64,000 nucleotides of DNA, taken from NCBI GenBank assembly GCA_021927905.1, contig BLLK01000069.1, forward strand, positions 186,001 to 250,000, given 5' to 3'. Source of the DNA: Chaetoceros tenuissimus. Taxonomy: Eukaryota > Bacillariophyta > Thalassiosirophyceae > Chaetocerotales > Chaetocerotaceae. Both the position numbers and the translations under genes were made by a program. Below the pieces are notes generated by a model. The model was not told the origin of the DNA. It saw nothing but the letters and a program-made list of their open reading frames with translations, and made no database searches. Below are positions 19,824-29,082 of this stretch, in pieces; position 1 is the stretch's first letter, and each line of letters opens with the position of its first letter.

Positions 19824-22036
19824 ATGAATCCATTAGTCAAAACTTGCCTTATCGACAGTCATCAGTCCAACAAGGATACAAACCGCACAGAGCTCTCGGA
19901 AGAGGAAGAAGAAGATCCATACTTTGACGAGAACAATGTAGCAAGAAGTGCTTCTATGGATACGTCTACCTCCTCTATGAAACCTGTGATTGCAGATTTA
20001 GGAATCAACATCATGGGAAGACATAAAAATCGTGATCCTCTACATGTTTATGAACCAGCCAAAGTACTTGGCACAGGATCCATGGTGAGTTAGATTTATA
20101 TTTATGTTACACATTTTAGAAAGAAGCCCTTCAGTCGTACTTCTAGCTAGATATTACAACAAGTACTCACCTCTTTTTTAGGGAACAGTTTCCATGGTGA
20201 AGAAACGCAAAGATGCAGTGGGAGGATCAGCAAGAGTGAAAAATCTATCGACAAGAAGTAGACTCGAAATGCACGGTGTACATCCCCTAGCTGTAAAGAT
20301 ATGTACAGTACCAATCCTAGGTCCATTTTTTGAATCATGTACTGGTCTCGAAGAATATACCAAAAGTACTCCTCTACAGGATGTTAATGACTCGACGCAT
20401 GCAACTGGTTTACCTAAACGATTAAGTGAGGTCTTGGATAATATGGGCAGTGTTGGAAATTTTGGAAAACTTGTGGCTATGAATATATCCAATCATCAGC
20501 CGAATCATATTCGTATTAATAAAGTTTTGAAGCGGGATAGGGAGATGGGGAATTATGAACCGTATTATGCTTTGAAAAGTATTCATTTTGATCGAGTCAA
20601 TGATGTTACCTTTGTCAGTGAACTCAAGGTGAGTATTTATATTGAAGAATTTGACACAAAGATACTCTCGTTATGTTCTATAGTTCAACTCATATTATGT
20701 ATCCTTCTCTTGATAGAATGAAATATCCATCTTGAGAAGATTAGATCATGCACACATTTCCAGACTGATTGAAACTTATGGACATAATGGAAACATGTAC
20801 CTAGTTCTAGAATTGTGCAGTGGAGGAGATTTGTACACGAGAGATCCATATACCGAAGATCAAGCAGCGAGAATTGTCAATAGTATCATGAGTGCAGTGG
20901 CGTTTATGCACGATCATGGAATCATGCATCGAGATTTGAAATATGAAAATGTCATGTTTGCCAATAGTAGTCCGAAAGCAGAAGTGAAAATTATTGATTT
21001 TGGTTTGAGTAAGAGGCATAATCCGGATGATGTTTTGAAAGAGGGTGTTGGAACAGTATATACCATGTCGCCACAAGTGCTGGAAGGAAATTATACCAAT
21101 AAAGCTGATGTTTGGGCTATTGGTGTACTAGCTTACATGCTGCTGAGTAGTCAAATGCCATTCTATGGAAGGAAACGAAAAGATATTTTGGACAAAATTA
21201 TGAATTGTGATTTCGATTTCAAAGGAAGACGATGGGGTATGGTTTCTAGACAAGCCAAGAGTTTTGTTGCTGAGTTACTTCAGTACGATCAAGACTATAG
21301 ACCATCTGCTGAGGAGGCTACTCAATCATTATGGCTCAATATGAAAATGTCCTCATCCGTTCGTACAGCGAATGAAGATGACATGGAGGCTGTAGCAACA
21401 TCGTTTGAATCCTATTCTAAATTGCCAACATTGAAAAAGCTTGGGCTGATGATTATTGCACATAATTGCACAAGTGAAGAGATTGGAAGACTGAGAAAGG
21501 CCTTCAAGAAGTATGACAAGAAGAAGAATGGATTAATCAATCTAGAAGAATTCTCTGCTTGTTTGAGTATATATGGATGGAATCAAGAATACATAGAAGA
21601 TTTATTCCGAGCTGTGGATCTGGACGGAACTGGTACTATAAAGTACACAGAATTTCTCGCTGCAACCATCCAGACTACTGGATTGGTGACGGAAGAACGT
21701 GTTGCCGAAGCGTTTGATAGATTAGATTCTGATGATTCAGGCTTTATTTCCTTCCGCAACTTGCGTGATTTATTCGGAGCAGATGTCCCAAAAGAGTACA
21801 TCAATCAAATCATTGCCGAAGCTGATATCAAACAAGATAAGAAAATTTCATATGATGAGTTCTTAGCCATGTGGGAAGGAGAGTTGGAAGAGAATCAAAT
21901 TGAAGAACTAGCTGGAATCGGTAACAATCGAACTGTCAGTGACATTGCTATAGACGTTGTGGACGATGATAGAAGTGACGGAGACGAGTCGTCTGGAATT
22001 CTTGCCGGAAATCTAAGCGACAGGCCTAATTTCTAA
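19824..22036 (+). CDS. Calcium-dependent protein kinase (CDPK) with long insert in the N-lobe, second of a tandem pair
   Basis: Three exons, 19824-20084, 20182-20628 and 20717-22036, give 675 residues; introns are 97 and 88 nt and both fall on codon boundaries. The N-terminus lacks a Gly at position 2, so unlike its neighbour it is not a myristoylation candidate. The Gly loop LGTGSMGTV is cut by the first intron. About 120 residues separate it from the catalytic Lys in YALKSI, a large insert beginning with the same KK-x-DAVGGSA seen in the neighbour. MHRDLKYEN, IDFGLSK and SPQVL are intact. Four EF-hand positions follow; the first (DKKKNGLINLEEF) and fourth (DIKQDKKISYDEF) are unusual in their loop residues. 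Same strand and similar insert imply tandem duplication. Confidence 0.92.
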
Positions 22037-22110
22037 TGCTAATATAGGTGTGGGTAACTCGTAAGACTGCTTTTCAATAATACTAGACTAAAGTACACTT
22101 TATATCTTCT

Positions 22111-23919
22111 TTATGCATTACATCCACCTCGACAATTGACAGGAGCAACATGCACAATAACATCTTCATCCTTCAGATCTTCAGTCTTCACAAATGGCTG
22201 ATCTAGCAATTCTTGAGGCATGGAAGTCATAATCTTTCGAAGAATGTATCCAGGACCGCAATTCCTTATTTTGGTATCTCTATTCATTCTATCACACTCC
22301 AAACGAAATTGTTTGCCTTTTGGAAGACCAAAGAATAATCCTCGCACTGGCTTCAAACAGCGTCCGATAGCTCTAGCTGTAATCTTTTCCTTTTGTTGTT
22401 TACGAATCGCACCTTCTGGATCATTTTTTATTTGTTCGCCTGATCCATAGAATTCTTGACATAGAAAGCAACCACCATCCGAACGCATATCTACAGAAGG
22501 CGCTGGCAAACGAGAAGTTTTTCGATCATCATCATCACAACACCTTCTAGGGTACGTTCTTTCTAAATACTCGCTGAATTTTTCCAACACTTCTCTCCGT
22601 GTTTGACATGGATTCGATTCCTCTCCATAAAAGTAACGATCAACATCCCAAAACATGGCTGGATTTTCCATACATGCTCTTCCCAACATACATCCAACAA
22701 GGTTGTCTGGTGCAACGACTGGAGGTGCTATACATCCTCCATTATTTGTATTGCAAATTGTGCATGGCCCATTAGCAGTATCTCTGTGCATGGATTCATG
22801 TTCCGATTGCATTTTGTCGTGTGTAGAATCCACATTGTCTACAGCAATGGTCGAGTTATGATCGGAATTCCCAACAGAATGTTCATCTTCTGTAACAGAT
22901 ATTTCCAAATTATGTACATTGTGTGCATCATCATTGTCCATCCTATTAGAGCATTCACTAAAAGCTGTCCCTCGACACAACAATTTTGCCGCTTTCAAAC
23001 CAGAAATCCCACCATTCATGACAAATTCACAATCTGGAAATTGTCTACATAAATTATAAACTCGGGGATAATTCAAACACGGCACAATTCTATTTTGAGC
23101 AGGCGTCAAACCTCCTATCACGCATCTTCTCGCATGTATATAAAACCGCTTACAAATCGTTTCCGAAGAATCTCTCCTATCCGAATAAGCTTCATTCTTC
23201 CCCATCCGTATCCGATTTGTAAAATCAACCAAATGATCAAATGTATCCAATTTTTCCCCATCGTCCATTTCAATCCCTACACGAGTCTTGATACTAATTG
23301 GAACAGGTTCTTTCCGCTCATGAATAGATTCATCAAGTTGTTGCAAATTTTGATAATGAGTGGTGGAAGCAGCATGCATTCCTTGCATCACATCTACCGC
23401 TGCCTGTTTATCATGCATTAAAATAGCACCAAATTTCCTTTCACCTGATACTCTACTCGATGGACAATCAATATTGAGATTAATTTCATCATAGCCCCTT
23501 TCACAAGTATTGTATTTATTCAAAATGACACTCATGGCTTGTTGACAGGATGACTGTGATCTACCTCCAATTTGACATATAATGGGATTCAATTCCGGGT
23601 TGTAATTTAAATGATGATCTAAATGTTGTGAATGAAGGATTGTATCGTCTACCACCATTTCTGTCCAGAGTACAGCACGTTTGGTGAGGATGCGAAAGAA
23701 ATTTAGAAACTCTGGCTGGGTTACATCGAGCATAGGAGCAATGTGTAGCTCTTTTTGCTTGGCTGGCTGAGAGGCAACGCCTGTGGTATCCTTCATTTTT
23801 TCATAAATGCTCGTGATTTGAAGGGGATATGTAGTATGTATTGGAAAACTGTTGTAATTTAAGTTGCTGTATGTAGAAAAGTTGATGCTTTCACCTTTCC
23901 AATTGAAAATTGAATTCAT
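22111..23919 (-). CDS. tRNA-dihydrouridine synthase, DusA-like
   Basis: Single exon, 602 residues. The enzyme reduces uridine to dihydrouridine in the tRNA D-loop using FMN and NADPH. HIAPMLDVT, the QIGG-type strand, NLNIDCPSSRV (active-site Cys), the KFGAILM segment, IKTRVGI, the VMNGGISG phosphate-binding strand and GCMLGRACMENP match the FMN barrel of the DusA subgroup (NVGCPSDRV and GRFGA in E. coli). It is much longer than the bacterial enzyme: residues about 1-55 could be an organelle presequence, and about 90 residues rich in His, Asp, Asn and Cys are inserted between VMNGGISG and GCMLGRA. The C-terminus carries a Cys-containing tail. Divergent from the GT61 gene, and convergent with the kinase 75 bp away. 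Confidence 0.88.
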   Translation of the reverse strand: MNSIFNWKGESINFSTYSNLNYNSFPIHTTYPLQITSIYEKMKDTTGVASQPAKQKELHIAPMLDVTQPEFLNFFRILTKRAVLWTEMVVDDTILHSQHLDHHLNYNPELNPIICQIGGRSQSSCQQAMSVILNKYNTCERGYDEINLNIDCPSSRVSGERKFGAILMHDKQAAVDVMQGMHAASTTHYQNLQQLDESIHERKEPVPISIKTRVGIEMDDGEKLDTFDHLVDFTNRIRMGKNEAYSDRRDSSETICKRFYIHARRCVIGGLTPAQNRIVPCLNYPRVYNLCRQFPDCEFVMNGGISGLKAAKLLCRGTAFSECSNRMDNDDAHNVHNLEISVTEDEHSVGNSDHNSTIAVDNVDSTHDKMQSEHESMHRDTANGPCTICNTNNGGCIAPPVVAPDNLVGCMLGRACMENPAMFWDVDRYFYGEESNPCQTRREVLEKFSEYLERTYPRRCCDDDDRKTSRLPAPSVDMRSDGGCFLCQEFYGSGEQIKNDPEGAIRKQQKEKITARAIGRCLKPVRGLFFGLPKGKQFRLECDRMNRDTKIRNCGPGYILRKIMTSMPQELLDQPFVKTEDLKDEDVIVHVAPVNCRGGCNA

Positions 23920-24160
23920 TTTCTATCTTCCCAAAAAATGAATGGACTGAAAAGAATGACGTCATCTTTAAAAAGGCCATTTATATGTTTTATGACGTCA
24001 TATTTTGTCTGAAATACCGTTTTGTGTTCTCTTGTCTTTTCTCTCTCAAATTTAAAAAAATTTGCTATTCAAGCTGATTCAAGAGCTAAATACGTATCGT
24101 TGAAATACTGATGATGGTAAAGGCTGTTGAACTATTAAAAGTAGAAAAGCTCACGCACCT

Positions 24161-25603
24161 ATGAAACAAAGAAACAGAATGGCTTCATATACTACCGCTG
24201 CACATAGTACTAGAAAGAATTCCGTGAGCATGACTTTGATCAACTGTCGCTTCATTTTAGTTTTGGGACTTGTTTCCATGTACTTTAATCAGCAAGTCAT
24301 TACCCACTTTTTTGAAAATACATCTTTACTTTCTTTGCAAAAGAATCCTGGTAATCTTCGATCTACACTGCTGCGATCAGGAGCTAATAATGGAATTTTA
24401 GAGTCGGATCTCATGACCTCATCAGTTCCATCCTCTTTGGAACGAAAAGTATCTCAGCAGCTTCTACAGAATCTTCAACAACCCATGCCAAAAGCTACAA
24501 ACGGCGTTCAATACTCTGTCAATAAATTTCAACTATCACTGGGACACTCGACTGCATTTGAATATTCACTGCATAGTCGTAAGACGAACCATACAATCGT
24601 GATTTATAATTCAACGTCCATGGAAGAAACGGATGTTGAGAATATAAAATCTATTGTATGCGAATTGCATCCTGTTCATCAATTGAATATGAATCATATA
24701 CCGCACTTTTCACAAACGGCTTTTCCATGTTGGTCCATTTTACAATCGTATCCACATGTGCAGAAATTCATGAGGTTCAATGGTATGGTGAAAAATCAAT
24801 TGACGAGTGAATGGATACAAGATTTATTACATGTTTTTGAATCGCAAAATATTACATTGTTGAATCATGGACAAGATGTTCCAATGGCTTTGAATGAGAG
24901 TGTGTGGTATGCACAATTGACCAATGGTCCTTTTGGAGGATTTCCAAGACAAGTTGAATCTACCAAATGGGGGCCGAAATTTGAATTGGAGAATGCTCAA
25001 TACTTTTTACAAACTGAGCATGTTCATTCACTTCAAAAAGCTATTTTGAAAGAGAAATATCAGGAATCAATGAATAAATTGTCAAATGAACCAATTCGTA
25101 TTGTTTTGATTGATCGAAAGAATCATACGAGGGAATGGATTCATGCACAAGAAACAAAAGATGCTATTGAAGATATGTACGATGCTTCAGAAGTGGTTGT
25201 GGATATTGTTTCCAATCCCTCTGGATCGCTACAGACACAGGCAAATACAATGCACACTGCAGATATTATTATTTCTCCTCATGGAGCACAGCTGACAAAT
25301 CTCGCATTTATACGGCCATGTACTGCAGTATTGGAATTGTTTCCAAGAGGATATTATCTTGGATATTTTCAGCCTTTAGTAATTAGTTCAGGTGCCTTAT
25401 CATATGATGGATATCCAAGGGATCGGAGTCATTTTGTAGATAGCGCGCGTGTGAACAATGTGAAAAAGAGAGAAATGATTCGGAAATGGGAAATTAGTAC
25501 ATCACCAGAGTCCATCGTAAGGGGTCTGCCAGAAATGATTTCAAGTCTAATCACCTGTCGGAATATTTATAGAACCTCGAAAGAAGCGAGTGGAGTAAAA
25601 TAG
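24161..25603 (+). CDS. Glycosyltransferase family 61-like type II membrane protein
   Basis: Single exon, 480 residues. A basic N-terminus and one hydrophobic helix (about 27-45) predict a type II Golgi or ER membrane enzyme. The C-terminal half has the GT61/EOGT pattern: NGPFGGFPRQ, IRIVLIDRKNHTRE, a helix, and SPHGAQLTNLAFIRPCTAVL followed by LFPRGYY. Family members transfer xylose, arabinose or GlcNAc to glycans or proteins; the sugar here cannot be told. Several NxS/T sites are present in the lumenal part. The nearby genes do not clarify the substrate. The start is the first ATG; others at 24179 and 24230 would still keep the anchor. Confidence 0.78.
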   Translation: MKQRNRMASYTTAAHSTRKNSVSMTLINCRFILVLGLVSMYFNQQVITHFFENTSLLSLQKNPGNLRSTLLRSGANNGILESDLMTSSVPSSLERKVSQQLLQNLQQPMPKATNGVQYSVNKFQLSLGHSTAFEYSLHSRKTNHTIVIYNSTSMEETDVENIKSIVCELHPVHQLNMNHIPHFSQTAFPCWSILQSYPHVQKFMRFNGMVKNQLTSEWIQDLLHVFESQNITLLNHGQDVPMALNESVWYAQLTNGPFGGFPRQVESTKWGPKFELENAQYFLQTEHVHSLQKAILKEKYQESMNKLSNEPIRIVLIDRKNHTREWIHAQETKDAIEDMYDASEVVVDIVSNPSGSLQTQANTMHTADIIISPHGAQLTNLAFIRPCTAVLELFPRGYYLGYFQPLVISSGALSYDGYPRDRSHFVDSARVNNVKKREMIRKWEISTSPESIVRGLPEMISSLITCRNIYRTSKEASGVK

Positions 25604-25664
25604 GCTAGATGTTGGTTGAATCATAGCATCATATTCTGAGAAGAGAAAAACTAGTTTATTCAAA

Positions 25665-27666
25665 CTACTCTAGGTCCCAAAGGAAAATTCCACCTTCCTT
25701 TCCTACCGATACAATGGTCTTTTCATCTGCACTAAGTGCGATTCTGTTACAGACTTGATGCCCAAGACCTACTGCGATTGGAACTCCCTCATCGTAATCC
25801 CATACCTTGAGTCGCTTATCAGCGCACCCCGATACAAATGACAATCCATTGGACATCATGGCTAAACAAGTAAGGGGAGCACTGCCTCCCTCAGTGATTC
25901 TAATTTGGTCACCAGAATATGCTTCCCACCAAGATACTTTGCAATTACTCCCGCATGTCAAATATTGGGATTCATCTGGGAGATAAACCATATCTTTAAA
26001 TATTGCATTCTCAAATAGAGCGTGAATACGGACACCTTTATTCAAATCCCAAATGATACAAGATCCATCGGATGAAGAAGAAACCACTTGAGTACCATCT
26101 GCATTGCAAGTCAAAGAATTGATGGCACCCCTATGTTCTTTCATGGAGTGAACAAGTTGTTGGTGGGAAGAAGTGACTTTCCAAATACGGAGACTACCAT
26201 CCTTTCCTCCACTGACAAGTCTCCAGTCTGAATTAGTGTCATCGTCATTGCATGTAGTAATAGCAGTAACTTCTTCTGGATGTGCATCAGGGATAATAAA
26301 TTTGGATTTGCCACTTTCTGGATAAAAGGATCGAATCTTTCCATCAGACCAAGCTGAAATAATTGCTGATCCAGACTGTGTAATGTCAATAGCATTGCAC
26401 ATCAAGTTAGGAACTTTGATTCTGATTAGTTCCATCTTTCGTTTAGCATCCCATACTCGAATGTCTTCATACGAAGCCGTAGCAAATAATTCTGAGCAAC
26501 CTCGAGGAAATTTTACATCATTTATTTCTCCATAGTGACATGTTGCTCGAAGCTCGGGAGTAAAGGTTGCAATATCGACACTGTATCGTTGGGAAAACTC
26601 AGTGCCTACAATAAATGATTTGGAATCGGAATCTAAACTAATACTTGTTACCCCACCATCGATATTGATTACATGTGAAGGGATAGGTTGTAGAGAAGGA
26701 TTGAATAGCTGAATAGTTCCGTCTCCAGCGCCAGCAATTACATTTGTATTTCCAGTCAATGGATTTACTACACAAGTAACAGACTTGACTCCCTTGTTCA
26801 TTCTCTCCTTGTTGTAAGCCTCGAGGGTAGGCTTCTTATCGTCGGGTTCTTCAAAACGTTTGATTTCATCCCGATCCAAACGAAACCTCAAGACTTCACC
26901 AGTCTTGTTACCTGCAAAGCCATATTGATCATCTTGTGAGATGCATAGACAATTCATGATGCGTCTCATGGAGCCCATGTTTGCATCGACAGCATGAAGT
27001 TTTGGAGTTTCTACACAAACTTGCCATACTCGACAATGATTACTTCCACATGTTACAAATCGATCATTTCTCTGATTCAACCATTTGACGCAATAAGAAG
27101 TATCATTTGATGCCTTGGTTCCGCAAATACCTTTACCAGTCTCTACACTCCAAACTACCAAATCATTATCATCTTGACCCCCTAAAGTAATTAAATAGGA
27201 AGCATCGCAACTAAAGTCTAATGATTGTACTTTGCCATGATGCTGAAATAGTCGATGAATGACAAAGTCTCCTTGAAGAACTTCTTTTCCTTGAATGCAA
27301 CTTTCAATTGCATTCTTTAGATCCCAAATGATTGCTTCTACTTTTGTCACTCCAGTACCTTCATGACCCGATGCAAGATAGCGTCCATCTTTGGAAAGGG
27401 CGAGACAGCAAACTTTCTTATCAATTTCAGCATCGAGGAATATTAAATTTTTAGAAGAGACTGATTTAATTGCAACTACTGAACCCAAAGGATAGACAAT
27501 ACATGTTCCACATGGAGTGTATTGGAGACCTGATGGTACTGAGCCTGAGAGAAATAATGAGTTTGTGATTTTATTTGAAGGAAAAAGGATGTGCAAACTT
27601 GTTCTTACCTGAGAAACCGAGGACCGAATCTAACTTGAGAGTTTGCATGTTTTCTTCTGAAGTCAT
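25665..27666 (-). CDS. CFAP52: CFAP52 (WDR16)-like cilia and flagella protein, WD40 repeats
   Basis: Exon 1 is 27609-27666 and exon 2 is 25665-27544, with a 64-nt intron; the protein is 645 residues, close to the animal protein. It is a chain of WD40 repeats filling two propellers. Stretches such as GFSGSVPSGL, HFDAVEDI-like HYGEINDVKFP, ELFATASYEDIRVWDAKR, RIKVPNLMCNAIDI, IISAWSDGKIRSF and KVWDYDEG line up with CFAP52 along its length. In other eukaryotes it lies inside the flagellar doublet microtubules. In a diatom this fits the flagellated gametes of centrics. It is convergent with the GT61 gene (61 bp) and divergent from the Cys-motif gene with 162 bp between start codons. Confidence 0.88.
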
Positions 27667-27828
27667 TGTTTCTTTCAATTCTTTTTTTAAAACGAGATTA
27701 CTTCGAAATTATTTGAAAAGATGGAAGCTTGATAGGTGTCAGGAAGTACTTACGTAAGTGTCAGAGACAGCTTTACTAATAGAACCAAAGAGAAAAGAGA
27801 AACTTGGTTGAAAAGAAAAAGTAAAGTA
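27667..27828. promoter_or_regulatory. Bidirectional promoter between CFAP52 and the Cys-motif gene
   Basis: Only 162 bp separate the two start codons. It contains AGGTGTCAGGAAGTACTTAC followed by GTAAGTGTCAGA, an imperfect palindrome around TACTTACGTAAGT that could be a factor site. Shared timing of expression is an inference. Confidence 0.45.
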
Positions 27829-28973
27829 ATGCCTCGAGATTCCAGTGACGAAGAAGAAGAGTATTCTTATGATAGTGAATTTGAATCTCTAGAATCACTA
27901 TCTGAAACTTCTATAAAGAGTACAGTGGAAGAAACAAAAGAACAAGAGGAAACAATCGATGAATCTTTTATTTCATTCGAAACAGAGTGCGAAAATGATG
28001 CCGAAGAAACTAAGTGTAATTCAAACCAAGAAGAAAGAGTTACTAGCCCAATGAAAAGACAGTCTACAATAGAGATGGCAGAGAGAAGAAGTTCCACTCT
28101 TCCTCTCCATGAAATTTGCAACAACGTAGAAGACCAAGGACTACCAAATCGAGGCACCAAAGAAGAGAAGACCCTTTGCAATTCAATCGAAAGCCAAGAC
28201 AAAGTACTATCGAAATTAGATTTCCATAAAAGTAGTCGAGAAAGCAATGAGCAAGTGACCAAAGAGTTGAAAGAGCATAAAAGTGAAGTTCAAAATCCAC
28301 CTCCATCTCCTTCACGTAAAAGCCTTTTATCCTCAAGGCCTTCTCTAGGTCCAAGGCTGGTAAGTTGCTTGCTTTCTCAAATTGGATTCATTTCTCTTGA
28401 ACTTACCTCATCATTCTTTACTAGTCAAAGGCAAAGAGGGTTAGTATAGACGTAACTAGCTCCTTACCTCAACCTCCTCCAGAAAATCGTCCTTCATCTC
28501 GAGGCAAAGTCAGTAGTAGAATACAAGCCTTTATCGAGCGTCAAGAGGCAAATGAAATCGCAAGAAGAAAAAAGATGGAAACGAGGAGGCTAGAAGCTGA
28601 ATACAATGCAAAAGTAGATATTGATAAGAAACAATGCCAAAAATGTAAGAATGTACAGAGCTACAGTGAGTTTGTGAATAACCGAAGCAATTGTTCTTTA
28701 TGTAATGGCGAATATATGAGACGATCTGGGTTCGACCTCGAGCACTTTGAGCAACGAATGTTTACTAGTCGAGTCCGTAAAGAACAAACCATGAATAGAA
28801 TTAGAAATGAAAGATTGTCTACCCTACACAACTCAACGAGTCTGAGAAAAGAAGATCTTGACAAAGCTGCTCTCAAAGCAGATGGGAACTCATTTCTCAA
28901 GAGAATGCAACAAGATTTATTGAGGAGGACACAGAGAATGGAAATACTTCGAGAGCGACATAGTAGATTATAG
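27829..28973 (+). CDS. Coiled-coil protein with a two-CxxC motif, unknown function
   Basis: Exons 27829-28359 and 28425-28973 (65-nt intron) give 359 residues from the first in-frame ATG. Residues 1-175 are acidic, Ser-rich and disordered. After a basic helical stretch, residues about 248-275 read CQKC ... CSLC with YSEF between, a likely small zinc-binding knuckle. The last 85 residues are a charged helix (ERLSTLHNST ... LRRTQRMEILRERH). No named family is recognised. Its head-to-head pairing with CFAP52 hints at a flagellar or basal-body role, which is inference. Its last exon is copied, in decayed form, beside every other member of the AP2-like array. Confidence 0.65.
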
Positions 28974-29082
28974 AAGTCTTAATCTTACAAAACCTCTACT
29001 TATTATACGTAATATTCCTTGGATTCTAGGATTTAAATCCAAATCCCTTCACTTTCCTCTCTACACTCTTTTACCCAATTCT

